A stretch of DNA of 64,000 nucleotides from Microbacterium sp. PM5 (GCF_003293595.1 NZ_CP022162.1:2649799-2713798), one strand, 5' to 3'. Shown: positions 1-8,746, counted from the stretch's first letter. A program made the numbers and translations. Notes: generated by a model not told the origin, from the sequence alone.

Positions 1-1
1 C

Positions 2-85
2 CGCATCACCAATGAGGTCCGCGAGGTCAACCGGGTCGTGCTCGACGTCACGTCGAAGCCCCCGGGAACCATCGAGTGGGAGTGA
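2..85 (+). CDS. guaA: GMP synthase (glutamine-hydrolysing), C-terminal fragment
   Basis: Only the last 27 codons are in the window, read in the frame that starts at base 2 and ends with TGA at 83-85. The residues include the segments NEVREVNRVVLDVTSKPP and GTIEWE. The ending 'TSKPP-x-TIEWE' is the characteristic C-terminus of GuaA, the dimerisation domain of the enzyme that aminates XMP to GMP. The gene enters from the left and is followed at once by a strong hairpin. The identification rests only on this conserved tail, but the tail is very distinctive. Confidence 0.9.
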   Translation, partial: RITNEVREVNRVVLDVTSKPPGTIEWE

Positions 86-95
86 TCCCCGCATG

Positions 96-133
96 ACGAA
101 GGGCCCGTCCGGCGATCCGGACGGGCCCTTCGT
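96..133. terminator. Bidirectional terminator between guaA and the convergent Bax1 gene
   Basis: A perfect 17-bp inverted repeat (ACGAAGGGCCCGTCCGG, loop CGAT, then its complement) lies 10 bp after the guaA stop and 18 bp before the end of the convergent Bax1 gene. It has no clear U tract, which is usual for high-GC actinobacterial terminators. Confidence 0.75.
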
Positions 134-151
134 GCGCGGGTGCGCTGTGTG

Positions 152-1069
152 TCAGTTGTTGCCGCGCAGGATCGCGATCATGCGCAGGATCTCGATGTAG
201 AGCCAGACGACCGTCACCATGATGCCGAAGCCGCCAAGCCAGCCGAACTCGCGGGGCGCGCCGTTGCGGACGCCCTGCTGGATCTGGTCGAAGTCCTGCA
301 CGAGCGAGTAGGCGGCCATGATGACCACGAGCACACCGATGATCAGGCCGATCGGAATGCCGGCGATCTTCGCGCTGTACAGGCCGAAGGCGCCGGGCGC
401 GATGCCCGTCCACATCAGCACCAGGTTGATGAGGCCGAAGACGAGATAGCCGACCATCGCGATCAGGAAGATCTTGTTGGCGCGGGCGCTCGCGCGCACC
501 TTGCCGCTCGCGAACAGGGCGAGGGTCACACCGACGACGGCGAAGGTGGCGATCGTGGCCTGCATGACGATGCCGGGCCAGATGAACTCGAAGTAGGCCG
601 AGATGCCGCCGACGAACAGGCCCTCGAAGGCCGCATAGCCGAAGATCAGCGCCGGGCGGACCTTCTTGCGGGAGGTGAAGGAGACGACCATCGCGAGGAC
701 GAAGCCGCCGAGCATGCCGAGGATCCACGGCACGATCGTGATCTGCGATGTGCGCGCCACGTCGGTGGGCGAGAAGGCGCCGCCGAGCGTCCACACCCAG
801 CCGATGACGGCCGTGACGAGGAGGATCGCGAACAGGCCCACCGTCTTGGCGACGGTGTCCTCGACGGTCATGCGGCCGGTCTGGTGCGACGCGGCGGCAG
901 GGGCGGCGAACGCGCCCTCGAGCTGGGCGTTCACCGCGGCATCCGTCACCTGGTGCGACGTCGCGGCGTAGGCGGTCGGGGCGCCGGGCTGCGGTGCGGC
1001 AGGCGGCGTGAGGCCGGGGCGCTGCTCTTGGAACGCCGGGTTGTTGAATGCGAAGTTGCCGGAGGCCAT
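152..1069 (-). CDS. Bax inhibitor-1/YccA family membrane protein
   Basis: A 305-residue protein. An approximately 90-residue Pro/Ala-rich N-terminus beginning MASGNFAFNNPAF precedes about seven hydrophobic segments. The Pro-rich extension followed by 'TVEDTVAKTVGLFAILLV' and the C-terminal 'FDQIQQGV' region match the actinobacterial Bax1-I family (integral membrane proteins, some of which act as pH-dependent calcium leaks). I chose the ATG at 1069 rather than the upstream ATG at 1096 because GGAAAGAG sits just ahead of it. The gene converges on guaA and shares its terminator. The exact physiological role is not known from sequence. Confidence 0.88.
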   Translation of the reverse strand: MASGNFAFNNPAFQEQRPGLTPPAAPQPGAPTAYAATSHQVTDAAVNAQLEGAFAAPAAASHQTGRMTVEDTVAKTVGLFAILLVTAVIGWVWTLGGAFSPTDVARTSQITIVPWILGMLGGFVLAMVVSFTSRKKVRPALIFGYAAFEGLFVGGISAYFEFIWPGIVMQATIATFAVVGVTLALFASGKVRASARANKIFLIAMVGYLVFGLINLVLMWTGIAPGAFGLYSAKIAGIPIGLIIGVLVVIMAAYSLVQDFDQIQQGVRNGAPREFGWLGGFGIMVTVVWLYIEILRMIAILRGNN

Positions 1070-1209
1070 GGTCTCTTTCCACTCCCTAGGGTGCACCGGT
1101 CGGGTGCACAGCGAGGTGCTGTGGATAACAGGCTATCGGACGGCTGCGCCGCATCGTCAGGCGCCGGCTGTGCTGCTGCTGTGAAGGCGCTCAGACGGGC
1201 CTCGATCGG

Positions 1210-1215
1210 TAGCCT
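1210..1215 (+). promoter_or_regulatory. -10 box for the GDPD gene (leaderless)
   Basis: TAGCCT lies 6 nt before the ATG at 1222, so transcription would start at or next to the A of ATG. No Shine-Dalgarno sequence is present. Confidence 0.55.
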
Positions 1216-1221
1216 GGGCCC

Positions 1222-2217
1222 ATGCCTCGTGCCCGCCCGCTGGTGATCGGTCATCGCGGCGCCCCCGGATACCGCCCCGAGCACACCCGCTCGTCGTATG
1301 AGCTGGCGCTGGCGATGGGAGTGGATGCCGTCGAGCCCGATGTCGTCTTCACGAAGGATGCCGTGGCCGTCGTCCGGCACGAGAACGAGATCTCGGGGAC
1401 GACCGACGTCGCCGACCGTCCGGAGTTCGCGGACCGTCGCACGACGAAGCCGGTCGATGGCGTCCCGCAGACGGGCTGGTTCACCGAGGACTTCACCTGG
1501 GCGGAGCTGTCGACGCTGCGCTGTCGCGAGCGACTGCCGCACCTGCGCCCCGGCAGTGCGGCCTTCGATGACACGGAACCGCCGCTGCGGTTGCGCGACC
1601 TGCTCGATCTCGTCGCGACAGCCTCACGTGAACAGGGGCGCGACATCGGCATCGTGCTGGAGATCAAGCACGCCACCTTCTTCGGGGCGCGGGGCTTCGA
1701 TGTCGCGGCGCTGGTCGCCGCCGAGCTGCGCGACGCGGGGTGGGCCGAGGGAGCGCACCCGCTGTTCGTGGAGTCGTTCGAACTGACCGTCCTGCGACAG
1801 CTGCGTGCGCGCGGCATCCCCGCGACGTACGTCTACCTCGTCGAGGCCGACGGTGCGCCGTTCGATCTCGTCGCGGCCCACGGTGAGGCGGCGACACCGT
1901 ATCGCGACCAGGTCAGCGCCGCCGGGCTGGCACGGCTGGCGCCGGAGGTGGACGGCATCAGCGTCGACAAGGCGATGCTGCTGAGCGCGTCGCCGCCGGG
2001 GGGAGCCGAGCTGGTCGCCGAGGCGCACGCGGCGGGGCTTGCCGTGTTCACCTGGACGTGTCGTCCCGAGAACACCTTCCTGACGCCCGCGTTCCGCCGC
2101 GGTGAGGACGACGCCGCCTTCGGCGACTACCGTGCGGAGTGGGCGGTCCTCCGGGATGCCGGGATCGACGGTGTCTTCGTCGACCATGCCGACCTCGGGG
2201 TGGCGTCCTTCGGCTGA
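1222..2217 (+). CDS. Glycerophosphodiester phosphodiesterase
   Basis: A 331-residue protein that hydrolyses glycerophosphodiesters to glycerol-3-phosphate and an alcohol. The GDPD TIM-barrel signature is clear: VIGHRGAPGYRPEHT (His11-Arg12), the metal ligands around E38-P-D40, the second catalytic His53 in 'RHENE', and 'VLEIKH' further on. No signal peptide is visible, so a cytoplasmic location is likely. The N-terminal HRG motif starts ten residues in, which supports the ATG at 1222. A TAGCCT box 6 nt upstream and no ribosome binding site suggest a leaderless message. The gene stands alone between the divergent Bax1 gene and a separate ABC exporter. Substrate range cannot be read from the sequence. 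Confidence 0.92.
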   Translation: MPRARPLVIGHRGAPGYRPEHTRSSYELALAMGVDAVEPDVVFTKDAVAVVRHENEISGTTDVADRPEFADRRTTKPVDGVPQTGWFTEDFTWAELSTLRCRERLPHLRPGSAAFDDTEPPLRLRDLLDLVATASREQGRDIGIVLEIKHATFFGARGFDVAALVAAELRDAGWAEGAHPLFVESFELTVLRQLRARGIPATYVYLVEADGAPFDLVAAHGEAATPYRDQVSAAGLARLAPEVDGISVDKAMLLSASPPGGAELVAEAHAAGLAVFTWTCRPENTFLTPAFRRGEDDAAFGDYRAEWAVLRDAGIDGVFVDHADLGVASFG

Positions 2218-2281
2218 CCGGCCCTCCGTTCGGCCGCTGAGTGTTCACCGTGCGCTTCGCAGCTGCGACACAGCTCTCGCA

Positions 2282-2287
2282 TAGGGT
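2282..2287 (+). promoter_or_regulatory. -10 box for the ABC exporter operon (leaderless)
   Basis: TAGGGT ends 6 nt before the ATG at 2294, with no Shine-Dalgarno sequence in between. Confidence 0.55.
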
Positions 2288-2293
2288 GAGGGC

Positions 2294-3226
2294 ATGACCC
2301 TCCCCGGCATCGTCGTCACCGGAGTGCGCCGGTCGTTCGGACACGTGCAGGCCGTGCGCGATGTCTCGTTGGAGGCGCGGGCGGGCGCCGTCACCGGGCT
2401 CGTCGGCCCGAACGGCTCGGGCAAGACCACGCTCATGCTCATGCTGGCTTCGCTGCTCGCGCCGGATGCCGGTTCGATCCGCATCGGCGGCGTCGACCCG
2501 CTCGCCGAGCCCGCCGCCGCCCGCGCGCTGCTCGGCTGGATGCCCGACGCCCTCGGCGCGTGGCCGACCCTCACCGCCCGCGAGACGCTCGTCATGACCG
2601 GCCGCCTCTACGGTCTGGACGCCGCGGCGGCCCAGGCGGGCGCCGCGCGGCTGCTCGACGAGGTGGGGCTCGGGACGCTGTCCGATGCGCCGGCACGCGT
2701 GCTGTCGCGCGGACAGAAGCAGCGCCTCGGCCTCGCGCGCGCCCTCGTGCACGATCCCCGCGTGCTGCTGCTGGACGAGCCGGCCTCGGGCCTGGACCCG
2801 CAAGCACGCATCGACCTGCGCGTGCTGCTGCGCCGCCTCGCCGCCGAGGGGCGCACGATCCTCATCTCCAGCCACATCCTCTCCGAGCTCGAGGAGGTCG
2901 TGGACGAGGCGGTGTTCCTCGTCGACGGCGCGACGGTGAGCAGTGAGCGGGTCGCGGCGGCGGCGACGCGTCTGCGCACGTGGCGCATCCGCCTCGCCGG
3001 CCGTGATGCGACGGCGGCGGTGCTGCCGGTCGCCCAGACGCTGGGCCTGGACGCCGCGCTCGTCCCGATCGACCGCCGCGACCTGCTGGTCTCGTTCGCA
3101 AGCGACGACGACGCGGCATCCGCCCTCGCCGCCCTCATCGGGGCGGGTCTGCCGGTCGCGGAGTTCGCGGCGGCGACAGGACTTCTGGAACACACGTTCC
3201 TCGACCTCGAGGGGGAGCGCTCATGA
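2294..3226 (+). CDS. ABC transporter ATP-binding protein
   Basis: A 310-residue nucleotide-binding subunit of the CcmA/DrrA type. Walker A is GPNGSGKTT at residues 38-46, the signature is LSRGQKQRL, Walker B is VLLLDEP, and the switch His lies in 'SSHILSEL'. The last ~90 residues are the extra C-terminal domain usual for exporters that pair with a separate permease. Its stop overlaps the ATG of the permease by 4 bp (ATGA), so the two are co-translated. The transported substrate is unknown; export of a small molecule or lipid is the usual role. Confidence 0.9.
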   Translation: MTLPGIVVTGVRRSFGHVQAVRDVSLEARAGAVTGLVGPNGSGKTTLMLMLASLLAPDAGSIRIGGVDPLAEPAAARALLGWMPDALGAWPTLTARETLVMTGRLYGLDAAAAQAGAARLLDEVGLGTLSDAPARVLSRGQKQRLGLARALVHDPRVLLLDEPASGLDPQARIDLRVLLRRLAAEGRTILISSHILSELEEVVDEAVFLVDGATVSSERVAAAATRLRTWRIRLAGRDATAAVLPVAQTLGLDAALVPIDRRDLLVSFASDDDAASALAALIGAGLPVAEFAAATGLLEHTFLDLEGERS

Positions 3227-4308
3227 ACGCCACGCGGCTGTGGACGATCGCCCGCCTGGAGCTGCTCCAGCGGGTGCGCACCGTGTCGTGGTACGTGCTG
3301 CTCGGTGTGTTCGCGCTCCTGCTCATCGGCGTGACCGCGCTGGCCTACCTCGCCTATGGCGGCTGGGGTCAGAGCGGCCCCGGGATCTATTCCGTCGTCG
3401 TCTGCGTCACCCTGCTGCTCGTGCTGCTCGTCTCGCCCACCCTCAGCGGCAACAGCATCAACGGCGACCGGGATGCCGCGACGCTCGCTCCCGTGCAGGT
3501 GACGCTCGTCACGACGGGGGAGATCCTCCTCGGCAAGTTCATCGCCGGCTGGATCACCGGGCTGGCCTTCGCCGCCGTGGCGGCGCCGTTCCTGGTGATC
3601 GCCACCTTCGCGGGCGGCGTCGACCCGCTCACCGTGGTCGTCTCGCTCGTCGTGCTCGTGGTGGAGACCGGCGTCGTCGCCGCGATCGGGGTAGCGCTGT
3701 CGGGCCTGCTCGCACGTCCGCTGTTCTCGGTCGCGACGACCTACCTCGTCGTCGCCGCCCTGACCGTCGGAACGCCGCTCGGGTTCGGGCTGATCGGCGC
3801 CGCGGTCTCCAGCGAAGGCACCTCGATCACCCGCTCCTACGAGACCGGTCCCGACGGAGCGCCGCTGTGTCAGGACGGTGCCCGCTTCTGCGGCGACACC
3901 CCGGAGAAGCTCGTCTGCGGCCCGTGGCAGACCGGCACCTACCGCGTGCCGCGCTTCGACTACGTGTGGTGGCTGCTGTCGGCCAACCCCTTCGTGATCC
4001 TCGGCGATGCCACGCCCACACGGTTCACCGAGTACGGCTACCCCGACGACCTCTTCGGCTCGCTGAAGCTGTCGGTGCGGTCGGCGCAGCTGCCCCCGTC
4101 GCTCGAACAGCGCTGGGACGATTGTGCGCCGGGCACGTACCTGGACTCGACGCAGCCCACCCCGCGCCAGATCATCGACGAGACCGTGCCGAGCTGGTTC
4201 GTGGGCCTCGCCGTCCAGGTGGTGCTGGCGGGCCTGCTGCTGTGGGGTGCCTGGGCTCGTACGCGCACACCGGCGCGATCGCTGCCGCCGGGAACGCGCA
4301 TCGCATAG
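3223..4308 (+). CDS. ABC transporter permease (ABC-2 type)
   Basis: A 361-residue membrane subunit partnering the ATPase just upstream. There are about six hydrophobic segments: one near residues 20-45, a cluster around 55-170, and one near the C-terminus. A long polar loop with several cysteines (LCQDG..FCGDT..LVCG) at about 205-235 is probably external. The layout fits ABC-2 permeases. The cysteine-bearing loop is unusual and might form disulphides outside the cell. A terminator hairpin follows the stop. Confidence 0.82.
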   Translation: MNATRLWTIARLELLQRVRTVSWYVLLGVFALLLIGVTALAYLAYGGWGQSGPGIYSVVVCVTLLLVLLVSPTLSGNSINGDRDAATLAPVQVTLVTTGEILLGKFIAGWITGLAFAAVAAPFLVIATFAGGVDPLTVVVSLVVLVVETGVVAAIGVALSGLLARPLFSVATTYLVVAALTVGTPLGFGLIGAAVSSEGTSITRSYETGPDGAPLCQDGARFCGDTPEKLVCGPWQTGTYRVPRFDYVWWLLSANPFVILGDATPTRFTEYGYPDDLFGSLKLSVRSAQLPPSLEQRWDDCAPGTYLDSTQPTPRQIIDETVPSWFVGLAVQVVLAGLLLWGAWARTRTPARSLPPGTRIA

Positions 4309-4323
4309 ACCTTCGGATGAACT

Positions 4324-4350
4324 CGGATGAGGATCCTCTCATCCGTCTTT
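4324..4350 (+). terminator. Terminator of the ABC exporter operon
   Basis: CGGATGAG, 6-nt loop GATCCT, CTCATCCG, followed by TCTTT: a compact 8-bp hairpin with a short T run, 15 bp after the permease stop. Confidence 0.7.
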
Positions 4351-4355
4351 CGCCT

Positions 4356-4421
4356 CGTGCAGGGGATGCATAGCCTCCATACAGCCGCGTCCTACCCCGA
4401 TGTGGCACATCCCCCTGCACG
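4356..4421 (+). promoter_or_regulatory. Promoter and flanking inverted repeat of the subtilase gene
   Basis: TAGCCT at 4371-4376, preceded by TGCA, is a likely extended -10 box. It lies between two arms of a long inverted repeat: CGTGCAGGGGATG at 4356-4368 and CATCCCCCTGCACG at 4408-4421 (one extra base in the right arm). The right arm ends at the ribosome binding site GAAAGGCGG. The dyad could be an operator pair, or a 5' leader structure if transcription starts further upstream. Confidence 0.45.
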
Positions 4422-4436
4422 AAAGGCGGTCTTCCC

Positions 4437-7400
4437 TTGCAACGACCACGGCAACGACGCATCCTCGCCACGGCAGGTGCGATAGCACTGCTGCTCCCCT
4501 CCACGGCCGCATTCGCCGCGACCGCCGACGACGCCGACCCGTCGTCGCGGTTGCTGACCGCGGCATCCGCCGGAAAGATCTCGACGTCGTTCACGTCGGC
4601 GGCCATCGACGCCAACGGACTCGTGAGCGTCGTCGTCGAGATGACGGGCGATCCCGTCGCCGTGGTGGAAGCCGAGCAGGGCCGCGAGCTCAGCGACGGT
4701 GAGCGCGGCGACGTGAAGAACCGCCTCAAGGATGCGCAGGAGCCGGTGAGCTCGGCCATCGAGGACAAGGGCGGCTCGGTGCAGGCCGAGATGCAGTCGG
4801 CGTACAACGGCGTGCAGGCGAAGGTGCCGGCGGCCGAGCTCGACGCGATCGCGTCTCTGCCGAACGTCGTCGCCATCCATCCCGTGCGCAAGTACACCGT
4901 CGACAACGCCGTCTCGGTTCCCTTCCTCGGTGTCCCCCAGGTGTGGGAGAGCACCGGCTACACGGGGCAGAACGTCAAAGTCGCCATCATCGACACCGGC
5001 ATCGACTACACCCACGCGACCTTCGGCGGTCCCGGCACGGTGGCGGCCTTCGACGCCGCGAAGGCGAACTCGGCCCAGCCCGCCGACCCGACGATGTACG
5101 GTCCCGACGCCCCGCGCATCAAGGGCGGAATCGACCTCGTCGGCGACGATTACAACGCCGACCCGAACAGCGCCTCCTACCAGCCGGTGCCCCACCCCGA
5201 CGACAACCCGCTCGACTGCAACGGCCACGGCTCGCACGTCGCCGGCACCGCGGGCGGCTCGGGCGTGCTCGCCGACGGCACCACTTACCGCGGCCCGTAC
5301 GACTCCACGACCCCCTCGAACCAGTTCCGCGTCGGACCGGGTGTCGCCCCGCAGGTCGACCTGTACGCCGTGCGGGTCTTCGGGTGCGAGGGTTCGACCG
5401 ATGTGGTCGTGCCCGCCCTCGACTGGGCGGTCGATCACGGCATGGACGTCGTGAACATGTCACTCGGCTCGTCGTTCGGACGTGCCGACGACCCGGATGC
5501 CGTGGCCGCCGCCAACGCGGTCGGTGCCGGTGTCGTCGTGGTCGCGTCCTCCGGTAACGCGGGTCACAACCCGTACCTGACCGGCTCGCCGGGCACCGGT
5601 GACGGTGTGATCTCGGTATCGGCCGTCGACAGCGCCGAGGGTTTCCCGGGCGCGACGATCACGGTCGGCGGCACCCCCGTCGAGGCGATCAACGCCAACG
5701 GTGCCTCGCTCGACGGCATCGGCGATCTGACGGTCGTGCGCCTCACCGGCGACAACGCGCTCGGATGCTCGCCGGCGGCATTCACCGCCGCGGGAGTCGT
5801 CCCGGGCGGAAAGCAGATCGCGGTCGTCGACCGCGGATCGTGCGCCCGTGTCGCCAAGGCCATCTACGGCCAGCAGGCCGGAGCGGCGGCCGTGGTCATG
5901 GTGAACAACACCGACGACCTGCCGCCGTTCGAAGGCGTCGTGACGGCCAATGCCGACACCGGGGAGCCGTTCGACCTGACGATTCCGTTCCTCGGCGTGC
6001 GCTCCTCGAGCGGTCCCGCCTTCGTCGCCGGCGCCACGGCGAGCCTCGTCGCCACGCAGATCGCCAACCCCGGCTTCCGCGGGTACGCGTCGTTCAGCTC
6101 GTCGGGTCCGCGCTCGGGCGACAGCGCCATCAGCCCGGACGTGGCCGCCCCCGGCGTCTCGATCTCGTCGGCCGCGGTCGGCTCGGGCAACGGTGCGGCG
6201 ATCCTGTCGGGCACCTCGATGGCCGCCCCGCACGTGGCGGGTGTGGCGGCGCTGTCCGCCGAAGCACACCCGTCGTGGACGGCTCCGCAGATCGCGGCAT
6301 CCGTGGTGTCCACCGCCGATCCCGACAAGGTCGCCGGCCAGAGCCTGACGCTCGGCGGGGTGGGTCTCGTCGATGCCGCTCAGGCCGTGGCGACGACGGT
6401 GACGGCGACGGGTGACGCGTTCCGGACGGAGAGCGGTTGGGCGCGCGAGTCGGCGCTCAGCTTCGGCTTCCAGGAGTCGCCGCTCGGCTTCGGTGGCGTG
6501 AAGACCGTGACGGTGCGCAACGACGGGCCGACCGCGGTGCGCTACGACGTCTCGACGACCCCGTCGGCGCAGTCGAAGAAGGCACGCATCCTGCTCTCGA
6601 ACCGCTCGATCACCGTCCCGGCGCATGGCTCGGCGAAGGTGCTGCTGATCGTCGCCGCCGCCGCGAAGGACGTGCCCAGCTCGGTCGGCGCCGACGACCA
6701 GTTCGCGTTCTCCGAGATCTCCGGTGACATCGTGCTCACGTCGTCCGACTCCACGCTGCGCGTGCCCTACCTGCTCGTGCCCCGCGCCGACAGCACGGTG
6801 CGCGCGACGATGAACGGCCCGTGGTTCAGCGGCAAGCAGAAGGTCGCCGACGGCACCAAGAAGCTGACGCTGCGCAACCTCGCCGGCGCCCTGCCGGCCG
6901 GTGCCGACGTGTACACGTGGGGCCTGTCCGACCCGCAGGACGCCAGCAAGACCCTGGCCGACACCGGGTACGACATCCGCGCGGTCGGGGTGCAGTCCTT
7001 CCCCGATGGCGACGACACGCTCATGGTGTTCGCGATGAACATGCACCACCGCTGGTCGAACGCGGCCGCGAACGAGTACGACATCGTGATCGACAGCGAC
7101 CGTGACGGCACCCCCGACTGGATCGTCCTGTCGGCCGACTCGGGCGGGGTCCGCAACGGCGACACCAACGGTCTGTCCGAGGTCTTCATCGTCAACGCCA
7201 AGACGAAGGAGACGGCGGCCGCCGGCTTCCTCACGCAGGCGCCGACCGACAGCAGCACCCTGCTGATGCCGGTGCGGGCGAGTGATCTGGGCATCACCGG
7301 TGCGTTCTCGTACACCGCCCAGACGCACGCGTCCAACGACGCGTCGGACGCGGTGGACGGGTGGGCCACGTACGACCCGACGGCGCCGGCGATCAGCAAC

Positions 7401-7559
7401 GGCCAGTTCGTCACGGTGCCGCAGCGCGGCTCGGCCAGCGTCGACGTCACCTTCAACGCGAAGCAGATCGACGCGCAGAAGCCGCTGGGCTCGATGGTGG
7501 TCGTGATGGACAACCAGTCCGGCGCGGACGAGGCGCTGCTGCTGCCGCTGAAGAAGTAG
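4437..7559 (+). CDS. Secreted subtilisin-family (S8) serine protease with PA domain
   Basis: A 1040-residue exported protease. The start is TTG, supported by GAAAGGCGG seven bases upstream and by the signal peptide that follows (RQRR, then a hydrophobic run ending AFA-ATA near residue 27). An I9-type propeptide fills about residues 50-150. The catalytic triad is Asp186 (IIDTGIDYTH), His264 (GHGSHVAG) and Ser594 (SGTSMAAPHVAG). A PA (protease-associated) insert of about 120 residues, near 415-540, sits between His and Ser, as in lactocepin- and cucumisin-type subtilases. The last ~400 residues are beta-rich, Fn3-like repeats with no sorting signal, so the enzyme is probably released. It is monocistronic with its own promoter and a strong terminator. 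It likely degrades extracellular protein for nutrition. Confidence 0.93.
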   Translation: MQRPRQRRILATAGAIALLLPSTAAFAATADDADPSSRLLTAASAGKISTSFTSAAIDANGLVSVVVEMTGDPVAVVEAEQGRELSDGERGDVKNRLKDAQEPVSSAIEDKGGSVQAEMQSAYNGVQAKVPAAELDAIASLPNVVAIHPVRKYTVDNAVSVPFLGVPQVWESTGYTGQNVKVAIIDTGIDYTHATFGGPGTVAAFDAAKANSAQPADPTMYGPDAPRIKGGIDLVGDDYNADPNSASYQPVPHPDDNPLDCNGHGSHVAGTAGGSGVLADGTTYRGPYDSTTPSNQFRVGPGVAPQVDLYAVRVFGCEGSTDVVVPALDWAVDHGMDVVNMSLGSSFGRADDPDAVAAANAVGAGVVVVASSGNAGHNPYLTGSPGTGDGVISVSAVDSAEGFPGATITVGGTPVEAINANGASLDGIGDLTVVRLTGDNALGCSPAAFTAAGVVPGGKQIAVVDRGSCARVAKAIYGQQAGAAAVVMVNNTDDLPPFEGVVTANADTGEPFDLTIPFLGVRSSSGPAFVAGATASLVATQIANPGFRGYASFSSSGPRSGDSAISPDVAAPGVSISSAAVGSGNGAAILSGTSMAAPHVAGVAALSAEAHPSWTAPQIAASVVSTADPDKVAGQSLTLGGVGLVDAAQAVATTVTATGDAFRTESGWARESALSFGFQESPLGFGGVKTVTVRNDGPTAVRYDVSTTPSAQSKKARILLSNRSITVPAHGSAKVLLIVAAAAKDVPSSVGADDQFAFSEISGDIVLTSSDSTLRVPYLLVPRADSTVRATMNGPWFSGKQKVADGTKKLTLRNLAGALPAGADVYTWGLSDPQDASKTLADTGYDIRAVGVQSFPDGDDTLMVFAMNMHHRWSNAAANEYDIVIDSDRDGTPDWIVLSADSGGVRNGDTNGLSEVFIVNAKTKETAAAGFLTQAPTDSSTLLMPVRASDLGITGAFSYTAQTHASNDASDAVDGWATYDPTAPAISNGQFVTVPQRGSASVDVTFNAKQIDAQKPLGSMVVVMDNQSGADEALLLPLKK

Positions 7560-7572
7560 CCCCGGCTAGACG

Positions 7573-7610
7573 GAAGAGGGGGTGGATGCCGCGGCATCCA
7601 CCCCTTCTTC
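7573..7610. terminator. Terminator built on the GGATGCCG palindrome
   Basis: A 19-bp inverted repeat centred on GGATGCCGCGGCATCC, extended by GGGGT/ACCCC and GAAG/CTTC, lies between the subtilase and a convergent lipoprotein gene and is followed by TTT. It is nearly identical to the terminator after sucD at 32268-32307. Confidence 0.8.
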
Positions 7611-7652
7611 TTTCGTGTGCGCTGTCGCGCCGTCGCGTGTGCTGTCGCGAGG

Positions 7653-8066
7653 TCAGGCGCAGAGCTTGGGCTCGGCGCCCTGACCGAACCGGTAGTCGTA
7701 AGTCTTGCCATCGACCGAGACGACCACGCGCATGCCGTCGATCTGCGCTTGCGTGTAGGACTGACCCGGAGACGGGCAGCCGAGGGAGCCGTCGTTGAAC
7801 GTCACCGCTTCGGAGGACACGAGCGCGGGGGTGCCCGTCACGCCCCGCTTCGTGAGGTCGGCGACGAGGGCGTCCCAGCGGCTCTGGGGTACGGCGATCG
7901 CCGGCCCGCTCGGGCCGATCGGGCCGGGCGTCGTCGTCTGCAGCGGCGGGCGCGTCGACGGGGAGACGCCCGGCAGCTCCGCAGCGGGATCGGTGCCGCC
8001 GGAGCTGCACGAGGTGAGCGCGAGCGCCGCCAGGGCGATCACGGTCAGGATCGGGGTTCTGCGCAT
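7653..8066 (-). CDS. Conserved hypothetical lipoprotein
   Basis: A 137-residue lipoprotein. The hydrophobic leader ends in the lipobox LTSC (Cys at about residue 20), followed by a low-complexity Ser/Thr/Pro/Gly linker. The folded part contains 'NDGSLGCPSPGQSYTQ', then 'GMRVVVSVDGKTYDYRFG' and a C-terminal Cys. The two cysteines could pair. This motif is familiar from small secreted proteins of actinobacteria and cyanobacteria, but I know of no function. An SD (GAGGAGGC) precedes the ATG, and a possible -10 TACCCT lies further upstream at 8113-8118. It converges on the subtilase gene. Confidence 0.75.
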   Translation of the reverse strand: MRRTPILTVIALAALALTSCSSGGTDPAAELPGVSPSTRPPLQTTTPGPIGPSGPAIAVPQSRWDALVADLTKRGVTGTPALVSSEAVTFNDGSLGCPSPGQSYTQAQIDGMRVVVSVDGKTYDYRFGQGAEPKLCA

Positions 8067-8164
8067 GGGGGCCTCCTCGCGCCGACGGATGCGGTGTGCC
8101 TGATGAAGTGAGGGTAGGCCCTGCGCCTGCGAATGGGCGGAGAGAACGGGGAAGTCCTGCGTCG

Positions 8165-8237
8165 ACGCGACGGCGGGAGTCGAACCCGCAACGCACCCGG
8201 TTATGAGCCGGTGCCCGGGTCCGCCCGGATCGCCGCG
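8165..8237 (-). tRNA. tRNA-like sequence, anticodon CAU, atypical D-arm
   Basis: On the minus strand a 73-nt cloverleaf can be drawn. The acceptor stem is CGCGGCG/CGTCGCG (one G-T pair), the anticodon loop CTCATAA carries CAU, and the T-arm GCGGG-TTCGACT-CCCGC is canonical. The D-arm (CCGG, 6-nt loop, CCGG) lacks the usual GG and flanking purines, pair 27-43 is A-G, and no CCA is encoded. The T-arm and anticodon loop make chance unlikely, but the gene could be a divergent Met/Ile2-type tRNA, a decayed copy, or a tRNA-like structure. No rRNA or other tRNA is nearby. Confidence 0.5.
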
Positions 8238-8347
8238 ATGCCCCGGTGAGGGGACGCCCCCACGCTAACCCGCCGTGACCGCCGGGGACAGGTGTGTGAC
8301 CTGTGGTTGCGATATGTGTCCGCGCGTGACACGGGCGATCGTCGGGG

Positions 8348-8746
8348 TCACAGCGTCCGATCGAACGCGCCCTGGCGCGTGGAGACGATGTCTTTGCCGA
8401 GGGGCATGAGAGAGATCGGGATCATCTTGAAGTCCGCGATCGCCATCGGAATGCCGATGATCGTGATGCACAGCGCGATGCCGCTGACCAGGTGCCCGAG
8501 CGCGAGCCACCACCCGGCGAGGATCACCCAGACGACGTTGCCGAGGAACGAGCCCACGCCCGCCGTCGGCTTCGGCACGATCGTGCGCCCGAACGGCCAG
8601 ATGACGTAGCCCGCGGTGCGGAACGAGGCGATCGCCCAGGGGATCGTGATGATCGGAATGCACAGCACCACACCGGCGACCACGTAGCCGACGAACAACC
8701 AGAATCCGGCGAAGATGATCCAGACGATGTTGAGGATCGTGCGCAT
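8348..8746 (-). CDS. YccF domain-containing inner membrane protein
   Basis: A 132-residue membrane protein consisting of two similar halves. Each has a hydrophobic pair with 'NIVWIIFAGFW...' or 'NVVWVILAGWW...', and the pattern 'CIPIITIPWAIASFR' is repeated as 'CITIIGIPMAIADFK'. This duplicated arrangement is the YccF (DUF307) family. Its function is not established. The gene is separated by 26 bp from the upstream minus-strand gene pair and may have its own promoter. Confidence 0.88.
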   Translation of the reverse strand: MRTILNIVWIIFAGFWLFVGYVVAGVVLCIPIITIPWAIASFRTAGYVIWPFGRTIVPKPTAGVGSFLGNVVWVILAGWWLALGHLVSGIALCITIIGIPMAIADFKMIPISLMPLGKDIVSTRQGAFDRTL

